14,153 nt of DNA, taken from Nitrososphaerales archaeon TH703 (GTDB lineage: Archaea > Thermoproteota > Nitrososphaeria > Nitrososphaerales > Nitrososphaeraceae). Shown one piece after another: positions 7,573 through 14,153 of this stretch (position 1 is its first letter; each line of letters begins with the position of its first letter). The position numbers were made by a program, and so were the translations under genes. Under the pieces are notes generated by a model. The model was not told the origin of the DNA. It saw only the letters and a program-made list of their open reading frames with translations, and did no database searches. The stretch is from NCBI GenBank assembly GCA_014523525.1, contig JAATVL010000014.1, positions 1 to 14,153 on the forward strand, read 5' to 3'.

Positions 7573-8192
7573 GTCTTCTTCCAATTTGTTATCGATTCGA
7601 TAAAAAATCTGTGCATCCTGTAATCACCTGATAATTCCGGATGGAAAGAAGTCCCAATTATATTTCCTTGCTTTACAGCTACTATTTTTCCATCAAACTT
7701 ACTCAAAATTTGCACATCTGGACCCATCGAAATTACAGTAGGTGCACGTATAAAAATTCCCTTATAATCATTTCCTATACCAGATATATCTAAGTTTGAT
7801 TCAAATGAATCATACTGCCTTCCAAAAGAATTCCTCTCAATTTCAATATCTAAAGCGCCTAGCAATAATTGTTTCTTGTTTCCAACAACCTTATCATAAG
7901 ATTTTTTAGCCAAAACAATCATACCGGCACATGTTCCCATTACAGGCAATCCTTCTTGTAGTATTCTTGTAATTGCGTCTAATAATCCGTTCTTTATAGC
8001 AATAAGTAAACCCATTACGGTACTCTCGCCGCCTGGTATAATCAAACCATCAACTTTCATAATCTCTTCAGGGTAACGAACAGGAATGACTTTGCCTTTA
8101 ATTTTCATTTCTTTAAATGCATCTGTTATTGCTTTGATATTCTCTTCAATATCGCCTTGAAGACCCAATACTCCAATTAATAACTCATTCAA
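7563..8192 (-). CDS. pdxT: Pyridoxal 5'-phosphate synthase glutaminase subunit
   Basis: Class I glutamine amidotransferase that releases ammonia from glutamine and channels it to PdxS. The triad is intact in 209 residues: nucleophile Cys88 in MGTCAGM, and His184 and Glu186 in SFHPELSGD. The PdxT hallmark GGES occurs at 54-57 and LGLQGD near the N-terminus (9-14). The gene starts with TTG inside a TTGA overlap with the pdxS stop. No ATG lies near, and the first beta strand (ELLIGVLG) begins at residue 3, so the start is forced. GAGG lies 9 nt before this TTG on the minus strand and matches the 16S 3' end. Four-base overlap with pdxS implies translational coupling and fixed stoichiometry. The identification is secure. 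Confidence 0.96.
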   Translation of the reverse strand: MNELLIGVLGLQGDIEENIKAITDAFKEMKIKGKVIPVRYPEEIMKVDGLIIPGGESTVMGLLIAIKNGLLDAITRILQEGLPVMGTCAGMIVLAKKSYDKVVGNKKQLLLGALDIEIERNSFGRQYDSFESNLDISGIGNDYKGIFIRAPTVISMGPDVQILSKFDGKIVAVKQGNIIGTSFHPELSGDYRMHRFFIESITNWKKTKN

Positions 8193-9160
8193 ACTGTAGG
8201 TCCTCTTTCTTGCATTCTTAAATTCAAGTTCTTGGTATCAAGACCAAGCATTGATTTCTTTTCATCAATCATTTTCTGTGCCTCTAGAACTGTCTTGGGA
8301 TCGTCAAAATAAGTAGTCGCTATAACGACAGCTTTCGCTCTTTCAAGTGGATCTTCTGCTTTAAATATTCCTGAACCTACAAAAATTCCATCACAACCTA
8401 GCTTCATTAGCAGGGCAGCGTCCGCTGGTGTAGATATTCCTCCCGCAGCAAAATTTACAACAGGCAATCTTCCAAGCTTCCCTGTTTCTTTAACTATCTC
8501 ATAGGAGGATTGTAACTCTCTTGAAATCTTAATTAGTTCTTGATCATCGTTATTATCGTAAATTCCCTTTATCTTTTTAATTTCGTTATTTACCATTCTT
8601 ATATGGGTTACTGCATGTGAGACATCCCCTGTCCCTGGCTCACCTTTTGTTCTAATCATTGAAGCACCTTCCTCTATCCTGCGTAGTGCCTCACCCAAAT
8701 TCTTAGCTCCATTCACAAAGGGTGTTGTGTAATTCCACTTCCAAATATGCCTACTTTCATCAGCAGGACTAAGTACTTCACTCTCATCGATCATATCAAC
8801 TCCCATTTCTTCAAGAATATCAGCCTCAGATAAGTGTCCTATTCTGCACTTTGCCATTATTGGTATACTCACAGAATCTAATATTGCTTGAATTACTTTA
8901 ACGCCTGCCGTTCTAGCCACTCCACCTGCATGTCTTACATCATAAGGAAGTTTATCCAAGACCATGACTGCAACTGCTCCGGCATCTTCGGCTATCTGAG
9001 CTTGTTCTACATTGGTTACGTCCATTATTACACCATGCTTTTGCATGTGTGCAAAGCCACGCTTTATCAAGGCTGTCCCGCTTGAAATTTCTTTTCTATC
9101 AATGGTTGTTATTTTAATACCCTTGGATAATGGATATGCACCCACTTGCGATATTGTCAT
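8189..9160 (-). CDS. pdxS: Pyridoxal 5'-phosphate synthase lyase subunit
   Basis: Makes PLP from ribose 5-phosphate, glyceraldehyde 3-phosphate and ammonia in the DXP-independent vitamin B6 pathway; forms a dodecamer decorated by PdxT. Within 323 residues the (beta/alpha)8 barrel carries Asp47 (MDVTN), Lys104 (MAKCRIGH), which forms the substrate Schiff base, and Lys172 ([10 protein letters not shown]), the second catalytic lysine. These are the equivalents of Asp24, Lys81 and Lys149 of the Bacillus enzyme. The protein is longer than bacterial PdxS: about 20 extra N-terminal residues and a hydrophilic insertion near 192-212, both of the kind known in archaeal members. It starts with ATG, 23-30 nt after a TATA-like box, and heads the pdxST operon. 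Confidence 0.97.
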   Translation of the reverse strand: MTISQVGAYPLSKGIKITTIDRKEISSGTALIKRGFAHMQKHGVIMDVTNVEQAQIAEDAGAVAVMVLDKLPYDVRHAGGVARTAGVKVIQAILDSVSIPIMAKCRIGHLSEADILEEMGVDMIDESEVLSPADESRHIWKWNYTTPFVNGAKNLGEALRRIEEGASMIRTKGEPGTGDVSHAVTHIRMVNNEIKKIKGIYDNNDDQELIKISRELQSSYEIVKETGKLGRLPVVNFAAGGISTPADAALLMKLGCDGIFVGSGIFKAEDPLERAKAVVIATTYFDDPKTVLEAQKMIDEKKSMLGLDTKNLNLRMQERGPTV

Positions 9161-9182
9161 CTACTATTTTTTTCTAATTTGC

Positions 9183-9190
9183 ATTATTTA
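9183..9190 (-). promoter_or_regulatory. TATA-like box of pdxST
   Basis: TAAATAAT on the minus strand lies 23-30 nt before the pdxS ATG, with no Shine-Dalgarno between. This fits leaderless initiation. Confidence 0.42.
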
Positions 9191-9383
9191 GGTATTAGTC
9201 TTGCTGCAAAATAAAAGGCCCTGTGTTTAGAATTGAGTCTCATATTTCTACTCCTTCATTCCTCATCTATCCTAAATCCTTCTGTAATTGATATATTAAT
9301 GATATTCTAACGCATAAAACCAACCTTTGGGCCGCTGAGGCAAAAAGTTTCTTGTTTAAAGAACATTGCAATTGGAGAATAGA

Positions 9384-9391
9384 ACTAAATA
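9384..9391 (+). promoter_or_regulatory. TATA-like box of the HTH-RibL gene
   Basis: ACTAAATA lies 30-37 nt before the ATG at 9421, which supports that start over an upstream TTG at 9352. A second AT-rich candidate lies at about 9288-9302, so the promoter is not settled. Confidence 0.3.
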
Positions 9392-9420
9392 GACATTGCT
9401 ACTTAAATAATGTCGAATTT

Positions 9421-10050
9421 ATGATAGAACCTTTGGATAAAGCTATTCTGACAGCTATCTATGTTGCATCACTCGATTCGGATATTTTGCCATTAGAATA
9501 TCTGAAGAATAGAACTACAATTTCGGAAGATATGTTTAACCTAAAAATTGACGAAATGATTGAAAATGGTTTTGTAGAAAGATCTAATCCTCTCAGATTA
9601 ACTTTCCTTGGCAGAGGTTTACTAAAAATTGTATTGATTGGCGGAGTATTTGATATTGTTCATCCAGGTCACATTCATACATTAAAGGATGCAAAAAGCC
9701 AGGGTGACATATTGATTGTTGTGGTGGCAAGGAGTTCAACTGCACTTAAAATAAACAAAAATAGAAAAATATACCATGATGAGTTTCTTAGAAGAGAGCT
9801 GGTTGAGTCCATTAGATACGTTGATTATGCAATCATTGGAAGGGAAGGTACGTTATACGATACTGTAGAATTTGTCAAGCCAGATATTATTGCATTAGGA
9901 TATGATCAAATACACACTGAAAGAGAAATTGCTGTGAATTGTTCGAAAAGAGGAATAAATACCAGAATAATTCGCTTAAACACCCCAATCCCCGGCTCTA
10001 AAAGTGCCCAAATCAAAGAAGAATTGGGCCATTCAATTTATGATATATGA
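9421..10050 (+). CDS. ribL: Winged-helix/FAD synthetase fusion (RibL-type nucleotidyltransferase)
   Basis: Probable FMN adenylyltransferase making FAD from FMN and a nucleoside triphosphate. The first 65 of 209 residues look like a winged helix (PLDKAILTAIYVAS to NPLRLTFLGRGLL). The catalytic domain, from about 68, opens with GGVFDIVHPGH (74-84), the HxGH nucleotidyltransferase signature. KIYHDEFLRRELVESIRYVD follows (about 116-135) and then IALGYDQ (157-163), the usual second-half motif. Archaeal RibL is about 150 residues, so the N-terminal domain is an addition. ATG 9421 is chosen because it sits at the start of recognisable homology; an in-frame TTG at 9352 would add 23 unconvincing residues. 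Its convergent neighbour is riboflavin kinase, supporting FAD synthesis over other cytidylyltransferase activities such as glycerol-3-phosphate. The helix domain's function is unknown. Confidence 0.82.
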   Translation: MIEPLDKAILTAIYVASLDSDILPLEYLKNRTTISEDMFNLKIDEMIENGFVERSNPLRLTFLGRGLLKIVLIGGVFDIVHPGHIHTLKDAKSQGDILIVVVARSSTALKINKNRKIYHDEFLRRELVESIRYVDYAIIGREGTLYDTVEFVKPDIIALGYDQIHTEREIAVNCSKRGINTRIIRLNTPIPGSKSAQIKEELGHSIYDI

Positions 10051-10749
10051 TTCTGTTCTTCTTTTTGAATTCTGCAAGGTAACCTTAACATTGTCACCGT
10101 TCTTTAGTTGCAGTACTTGTTTGATATTAACAGGAGCTATAATCTCCAACATGTTCTTATCATGGTGTGTTCGTTCAAGAATCAATAAGTCTGATTGAAT
10201 ATTTTCATTACCATTTAATGTTGTAGGGTAACACTTGACCCAACCATAAGTTCGTTCGGAATCACTGAAACCATCAATAAATTGATAACGAAAACATTCA
10301 ATTTTTTCTCTATTTTCTAACGACAGCGAATCAATCATTTTAATATTCAAAGTGCCTGGGTAAGGGATATACCCAATCTTTTTTTCAAACTGCTTACGAT
10401 AGCCTTCAAGACTCATATAGTACTTTCCTTCTCCCATCCCAGAGACCAAAATACCATTAAAATGAATATTTCCAGGCGATGAATATACTGCCATGTTAAG
10501 ATAGTCAGACATTTTCTTTACGAATGAAAGACCTTCTTCTGTTACCCTGATCATATAGCCGTGTCCTTTCTTGACTCGTTCTAAATATTTCATTTCTTGC
10601 AATTCCAAAATTATTTTTGAGGCCGCCTGTTGTGACTTGTTTATTTCTATTCCAACGTCAGTACTAGTAAATTCAATGAAATTATCCCTCGCACCTTTAA
10701 GCAATAGTTTAGCTAGCGTTATGACGTAATCATACTTTATATCTTGCAT
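10033..10749 (-). CDS. ribK: CTP-dependent riboflavin kinase with winged-helix domain (RbkR-like)
   Basis: Phosphorylates riboflavin to FMN using CTP. The kinase domain (about 95-225 of 238) shows the archaeal RibK signatures SGMGEGKYYMSLEGYRKQF (103-121), PYPGTLNIKM (129-138) and the C-terminal strand region IIAPVNIKQVLQLKNGDNVKV. Residues 1-80 form a MarR/ArsR-like winged helix (SQQAASKIILELQEMKYLERV). This is the architecture of RbkR, a described archaeal regulator/kinase that represses riboflavin genes, so dual function is inferred. It starts 6 nt after the dnaG stop, so the two are probably cotranscribed. Its last 18 nt overlap the end of the convergent RibL gene. Confidence 0.93.
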   Translation of the reverse strand: MQDIKYDYVITLAKLLLKGARDNFIEFTSTDVGIEINKSQQAASKIILELQEMKYLERVKKGHGYMIRVTEEGLSFVKKMSDYLNMAVYSSPGNIHFNGILVSGMGEGKYYMSLEGYRKQFEKKIGYIPYPGTLNIKMIDSLSLENREKIECFRYQFIDGFSDSERTYGWVKCYPTTLNGNENIQSDLLILERTHHDKNMLEIIAPVNIKQVLQLKNGDNVKVTLQNSKRRTESYIIN

Positions 10750-10755
10750 CGTTCT

Positions 10756-11985
10756 TTAGTTGCCAATACCGATCTGATCAAAGGTCCTTACTGTAATTTC
10801 TGGTGATTTTTTTAATTCTGCCATTCTATGCCCTACTACAAACTCGACTCCTGCCCTGTACGCGGCATCAATAAGTCGTTGCGTAATAATTCCATCCAGA
10901 ACTAGAAATCTAGCGCCTTCTAAGGAGTCCAATCTTTTGATTATTTCTGATACTGGGATCTTCAACAATACCTGCATCGAATTATCCAATATCACGGCCT
11001 CCAAAGTTTCATTGATTTGTGGATATACTTCTTTGATTACTGAGGCGATTTGGGGATCATCTACCGCATTATCAGCATTATTAAAATTTGAGGAGGCTTC
11101 ATGCGCTGTATTGTTATTTTCATAATTTTTTGACTTCTTTACGTTCCTTTGATGTCGAACTGGAACATCGGATTGCTCGCCTGCAGGTTCAATTACGTCT
11201 TTTAGTATCTCAGATATTTCCAACGGAGTGCACTCCTCCACTTCTTTGCCATCTGGTGCTCTCAAAACTTTATCAATTTTAACCAACCCTTGCAATTCCT
11301 TCAAGATCAAGTCAGCAGCCCTATCACCGTCTAAAAATGCTATAACCTTCTTTCCTGAAGTGAGGTTGGTTATAGTTTCATCAATTTTGGCTCCTTCAAT
11401 AGCAATAGAGTTATCAAAACCTGCACGTAAAAGGTTAATCACGTCGGCCCTACCTTCAACAAGAATAATGTACGGCGAATCAAATACTCCAGTACCACAC
11501 GCTAACTGAGCCTTTCCAAATGTGGTTAGTTTTCCTGGTTTGCTTGCGTCATATACATCGCGTAGCATTTCTTCTCCTTCACTTATTGTCTTTGTCGCCC
11601 ATTCTTGAATTATTTTTTTGGCTCTATCCACAATAACTTTTTTCTTGATAGCTCGTATGTCATCTATACCGACTAAGAGAAACTTACCCTGAAAGGGTCC
11701 AACTTTATCTATGCTTTCAATCGCGGCAGATATCAATGCAGCAGTTGATATGTCAGTGCTCATAGGGAGCAAAGCGTCGCCCTTAGTTGTATTAGATTTG
11801 GTATCAACATTTACCTCAATTCTCCCAACCTTTGACACTTTCTGCAACTCGTTTAGGTTCATCTCAGGGCCTAGTAATCCCTCTGTCTGGCCGAATATTG
11901 CGCCAATTATATCGGCCTTTTCTACTATCCCATCAACTTCAAATTCAAGTTTAACATGATATTTTACTATACCAGTATTAGGCAT
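10756..11985 (-). CDS. dnaG: DnaG-type primase, archaeal (Toprim)
   Basis: Archaeal DnaG homologue. In characterised archaea it associates with the exosome, adds poly(A) preference to RNA degradation, and has primase activity in vitro. In 409 residues the central Toprim domain (about 167-250) has the catalytic glutamate Glu177 in LVEGRADV and the paired aspartates of DGD (219-221). An Asn-rich, variable linker follows (about 270-310) before a conserved C-terminal domain (MQVLLKIPVSEIIKRL). A TTG two codons upstream would give 411 residues. ATG 11985 is preferred because GAGGG lies at the correct spacing for it (8 nt between GAGG and ATG) but too close to the TTG. Unlike its neighbours it has a probable leader of about 25 nt. 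Riboflavin kinase follows 6 nt downstream. Confidence 0.95.
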   Translation of the reverse strand: MPNTGIVKYHVKLEFEVDGIVEKADIIGAIFGQTEGLLGPEMNLNELQKVSKVGRIEVNVDTKSNTTKGDALLPMSTDISTAALISAAIESIDKVGPFQGKFLLVGIDDIRAIKKKVIVDRAKKIIQEWATKTISEGEEMLRDVYDASKPGKLTTFGKAQLACGTGVFDSPYIILVEGRADVINLLRAGFDNSIAIEGAKIDETITNLTSGKKVIAFLDGDRAADLILKELQGLVKIDKVLRAPDGKEVEECTPLEISEILKDVIEPAGEQSDVPVRHQRNVKKSKNYENNNTAHEASSNFNNADNAVDDPQIASVIKEVYPQINETLEAVILDNSMQVLLKIPVSEIIKRLDSLEGARFLVLDGIITQRLIDAAYRAGVEFVVGHRMAELKKSPEITVRTFDQIGIGN

Positions 11986-12032
11986 TTTCAAACCCTCATA
12001 TTTGTAAATACGATGGTAAGCTTATCTTGCTT

Positions 12033-12040
12033 GAATATAA
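12033..12040 (-). promoter_or_regulatory. TATA-like box of dnaG-ribK
   Basis: TTATATTC on the minus strand lies 48-55 nt before the dnaG ATG. With normal spacing, transcription would begin near 12010 and leave a leader of about 25 nt that contains the Shine-Dalgarno, so box and ribosome site agree with each other. Confidence 0.4.
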
Positions 12041-12259
12041 GTGCTTTGACATGTTTTAATAAATCTTGAGATGATTATTTTGTTTAAATCAAAATTGAAA
12101 TGTTTAGAATTATTCCTTCTACTTGTGATTCAAATAAAAAATTTGATCGAATTTAAATTATAAACTCCAATGGATCTAGTATTCGTTGAGAGTAGTTTGG
12201 ATTGTCATAAATTCATGTTGGAAAAATTATGAAATAATTGAACATCATTGCAAGAAAAG

Positions 12260-12267
12260 ATTAATTA
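12260..12267 (+). promoter_or_regulatory. TATA-like box of the cupredoxin gene
   Basis: ATTAATTA lies 27-34 nt before the ATG at 12294, consistent with leaderless or near-leaderless transcription. Confidence 0.38.
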
Positions 12268-12293
12268 TGTGAGCTTGAGTGACGTACTGAAGA

Positions 12294-13094
12294 ATGTCTG
12301 ATTGGGACCTTTTGACTCCAGGGATAGGACTTACGGTTATCGGTATTGTGGGAGTTGGTATTTCACTTGCAGGGATTGCACATACATTTGTAGAGGGAAT
12401 GCATGCCGTTAGCCTTCTTACAATGTTCATTGGTTTAATATTTCTGACAGCTGGTATCTTTAAAGATGGATTCCCAACCTCAGGAAGAGCCAAATCTGCT
12501 ACATTCCTTACATTAGGTTTCCTTGTTACCTTTGGCTTTGCAGCCGCTATTACTATTGGAACTACTATACCCAGTATCTTTACTTATATTGGACTTATGT
12601 TGGTAATTTCAATACCCGCTACAGTACTTACTGTTGCGTCGTATAAAAGGACACCTTACCTTAAGGCTATAACAGTAATATTCGTAATCGCAGCAATAGT
12701 CGGTGGATCTACATTTTATGTATTTGGATTGGTTACACCAAAGGCCCCACAAGAAAACATTAAGAGCGAAGTAAAACAGAATGAAACCGCTCCAATTAGA
12801 AACATTACAAATCCCATTAAAGCCACTATTCCTCCCGGTGCGTCTGCACAGGGAAATCCCAGCTATGATCCGGCCAATATAAAAGTTCCAAAAGATGGGG
12901 GAGTAGAATGGACCAACAAGGATAATGTACCTCACACCGTTACAAGTTTAATTGATGATGGTAAAACGTTTGATTCAAAGCCCATTAAACCTAATGCCAC
13001 ATTCATTCTTGATGCCATGACCCTTAAGGAGAGACAATATGACTATTTCTGTACTTTGCATCCATATATGAAAGGAAAAATAACAGTAGGCTAA
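12294..13094 (+). CDS. Five-helix membrane protein with C-terminal type-1 copper (cupredoxin) domain
   Basis: Membrane-tethered small blue-copper protein, likely an electron carrier on the outer face of the cell membrane. The first 150 of 266 residues hold about five hydrophobic helices (10-30, 37-57, 70-89, 94-116, 123-146). A polar linker (148-185) leads to a plastocyanin/amicyanin-like domain (about 186-266). The copper ligands are all present: His214 in NVPHTV, and Cys253, His256 and Met259 in FCTLHPYM; the C-x2-H-x2-M spacing is that of amicyanin. An odd number of helices would put an inside N-terminus and an outside copper domain together, as required. Ammonia-oxidising archaea rely on many plastocyanin-like proteins in place of cytochromes c, so a respiratory role is plausible. 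The membrane domain is not one I recognise, and the redox partner is unknown. Confidence 0.88.
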   Translation: MSDWDLLTPGIGLTVIGIVGVGISLAGIAHTFVEGMHAVSLLTMFIGLIFLTAGIFKDGFPTSGRAKSATFLTLGFLVTFGFAAAITIGTTIPSIFTYIGLMLVISIPATVLTVASYKRTPYLKAITVIFVIAAIVGGSTFYVFGLVTPKAPQENIKSEVKQNETAPIRNITNPIKATIPPGASAQGNPSYDPANIKVPKDGGVEWTNKDNVPHTVTSLIDDGKTFDSKPIKPNATFILDAMTLKERQYDYFCTLHPYMKGKITVG

Positions 13095-13173
13095 ACTGGA
13101 TCCAAATGGGAGCTACAAAAGATATGTTACCAAACATTTTTAGAACTAAGTCATACCCGTGAATATCAATGTC

Positions 13174-13181
13174 AAATATTT
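13174..13181 (+). promoter_or_regulatory. TATA-like box of the JAMM protease gene
   Basis: AAATATTT lies 22-29 nt before the ATG at 13203. No Shine-Dalgarno is visible, so a leaderless message is likely. Motif and spacing only. Confidence 0.33.
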
Positions 13182-13202
13182 GTATTGAAAATTGATCAAT
13201 AA

Positions 13203-13619
13203 ATGTCTGAAATAACATTACTAATTACTGAGAACCAAATCAATTCCTTAATCAGTTCCACTAAGGAGGATCTTCCTAACGAGTCATGTTCTCTTCTTTT
13301 AGGAAATATAGTCGACTGCGAATACCGTGTCAAAGTATTAAAAAGAATGAATAACATAGCTCATTCAGAAAATTCATTTAACATGGAGCCTGACGAACTT
13401 ATCAAAGTTTATCAGTGGGCATCTAGTAAGGACCTGGATGTTATTGGAGTTTATCATTCGCATTTAGATGGTGCAAGACCATCGGCGACCGACTTGATTT
13501 TTATGCGAATTAATCCTGTAATCTGGCTCATATACGAATTATCTGGTTCAAGGTTTAGGGCATTTATGCTCGTGCAGGATAACCTGAAAGAAGTAGAGAT
13601 TAAGATATCTAAGGCCTAA
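13203..13619 (+). CDS. JAMM/MPN+ domain metalloprotease
   Basis: Stand-alone JAMM zinc isopeptidase candidate of 138 residues, essentially the bare domain. The catalytic set is complete: Glu27 in NESCSLLLG, and the metal-binding signature HSHLDGARPSATD with His85, His87 and Asp97 plus Ser94. Leu replaces the usual proline after the second histidine. Relatives in archaea cleave ubiquitin-like SAMP proteins from targets or act in sulfur-carrier processing; which applies here cannot be told because no ubiquitin-like or E1 gene is adjacent. Its last 11 nt overlap the end of the convergent aspartyl-tRNA synthetase gene. No signal peptide, so cytoplasmic. Confidence 0.9.
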   Translation: MSEITLLITENQINSLISSTKEDLPNESCSLLLGNIVDCEYRVKVLKRMNNIAHSENSFNMEPDELIKVYQWASSKDLDVIGVYHSHLDGARPSATDLIFMRINPVIWLIYELSGSRFRAFMLVQDNLKEVEIKISKA

Positions 13620-14153
13620 GCCTTTCAGTATCTCTAGGATAAAGGACAACTTCCCTAATGTTCGTAGTATTAGTGAGGATCATCATGAACCTGTCAAATC
13701 CAATGCCACACCCGGAATGCGGAGGCATTCCCCATTCAAATGTCTGCAAATGATCAGAAAAACTATTTGGGTCAAGTCCCTTTTCTAGTAATTTATTTCG
13801 TAATCTCTCAGAATTGTGCTCTCTGGTTCCACCAGAAACAATTTCTAAATATCCATACTGTAAGTCAAAAGACTTTGAAAGTTCAGGTTTCTTTTCATGT
13901 TCAAGTATGTAGAATGGCTTTAGTTTGGTGGGCCAATCAATTATAAAATAAAAACTTGGATAAATCTGTCCTAGCTTTTTTAATACAGGATCAGAAAGAT
14001 CGTTCCCAAATTCTATCTTTTCTCCTAAACTTCTTAAATCCTCCAAACATTTTTGATACGTAATTCTTGGAATCCTATCAACCATAATTTCTTGTTTATT
14101 TTCAAAGTATGTCATCTCTTTGTTATGATGAACAAATAGATCATTTATGGTTG
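13609..14153 (-). CDS. aspS: Aspartyl-tRNA synthetase, C-terminal part (gene continues past the window)
   Basis: Class II synthetase charging tRNA-Asp. The frame is open to the window edge, with upstream residues TINDLFVHHNKEM before the first internal ATG at 14115, so this is a 3' fragment of a gene of roughly 430 codons. It contains KPFYILEHEKKPELSKSFDL, then the SGGTREH loop, and finally class II motif 3 GCGIGFDRFMM near the end with the terminal REVVLYPRDTERLRP. The order and wording match archaeal/eukaryotic-type AspRS. AsnRS is a close relative and cannot be fully excluded without the N-terminal anticodon-binding domain. The enzyme may be non-discriminating, depending on whether the genome has AsnRS. 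Confidence 0.88.
   Translation of the reverse strand, partial: TINDLFVHHNKEMTYFENKQEIMVDRIPRITYQKCLEDLRSLGEKIEFGNDLSDPVLKKLGQIYPSFYFIIDWPTKLKPFYILEHEKKPELSKSFDLQYGYLEIVSGGTREHNSERLRNKLLEKGLDPNSFSDHLQTFEWGMPPHSGCGIGFDRFMMILTNTTNIREVVLYPRDTERLRP

Larger units (their letters stand above)
11986..12293. other. Divergent intergenic region between dnaG and the cupredoxin gene
   Basis: About 300 AT-rich bases containing two divergent promoters and the dnaG Shine-Dalgarno (GAGGG just upstream of the start). A perfect 6-bp inverted repeat, TCAAAT-AAAAA-ATTTGA, lies at 12130-12146; in DNA this AT-rich it may be chance. I see no gene here. Confidence 0.55.

Noticed and set aside
8570..8600. Hydrophilic insertion in PdxS as a novelty
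   Set aside because: Insertions near this position are already known in archaeal PdxS; all catalytic residues are intact.
9352..9420. N-terminal extension of the RibL protein from a TTG at 9352
   Set aside because: The 23 extra residues look unlike the family, and ATG 9421 begins directly at the winged-helix homology with a TATA-like box at suitable distance.
11986..11991. TTG start of dnaG two codons upstream of the chosen ATG
   Set aside because: The GAGGG ribosome site is spaced correctly for ATG 11985 and is too close to the TTG.
12130..12146. Perfect 6-bp inverted repeat as a regulator operator
   Set aside because: It consists almost wholly of A and T in AT-rich DNA and is not repeated near other promoters in the window.
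12609..12935. 108-codon minus-strand frame opposite the cupredoxin gene
   Set aside because: It lies antisense to a clearly coding gene with conserved copper ligands; the predicted protein has no recognisable motif and an odd Tyr/Cys-rich composition.
13113..13151. Very short open frame downstream of the cupredoxin gene
   Set aside because: Twelve or thirteen codons with no supporting signals; likely just spacer.
1..14153. Mobile elements, CRISPR array, prophage or toxin-antitoxin genes
   Set aside because: No transposase, integrase, spaced direct repeats or phage-like genes were found on either strand; the tRNA shows no flanking integrase or duplicated 3' end that would suggest an attachment site.

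Overview
The window looks like a chromosomal segment of an ammonia-oxidising archaeon of the Nitrososphaeria (Thaumarchaeota), most like the AT-rich Nitrososphaera/Nitrosocosmicus group. The reasons are an archaeal DnaG-type Toprim primase, a CTP-dependent riboflavin kinase with an N-terminal winged helix, an archaeal RibL-type FAD synthetase, archaeal-type AspRS, a solo JAMM protease, a membrane-anchored cupredoxin, a tRNA with archaeal introns, and TATA-like boxes about 22-37 nt before several start codons. The genus is inference; I ran no search.

Layout, left to right. (1) 27-4638, minus strand: a three-gene operon of ABC ATPase, a large two-membrane-anchor extracellular beta-domain protein and a MacB/FtsX-type permease, probably a tripartite exporter or envelope-stress machine. 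(2) 4785-4902, plus: tRNA-Leu(UAA), readable only if two introns are removed, one at the canonical anticodon-loop site and one in the D arm. (3) 5248-7539, plus: a mitochondrial-type aconitase. (4) 7563-9160, minus: pdxS-pdxT, the complete PLP synthase, overlapping by 4 nt. (5) 9421-10050 plus and 10033-10749 minus: convergent FAD synthetase and riboflavin kinase genes that share 18 nt at their 3' ends and complete the riboflavin to FMN to FAD route; the kinase follows dnaG (10756-11985, minus) in an apparent operon. (6) 12294-13094, plus: five membrane segments plus a type-1 copper domain. (7) 13203-13619, plus: JAMM metalloprotease, convergent with (8) the 3' part of an aspartyl-tRNA synthetase gene that runs off the right edge.

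Most of the content is core metabolism and information processing: cofactor synthesis (PLP, FMN, FAD), the TCA/carbon cycle, translation and the primase. The less ordinary parts are the doubly interrupted tRNA, the ABC/beta-domain operon, the fused cupredoxin and the pair of winged-helix flavin enzymes. I see no insertion sequence, CRISPR array, prophage or other mobile element, and no wholly new system. Several starts are TTG, two of them inside TTGA overlaps with the preceding stop codon.
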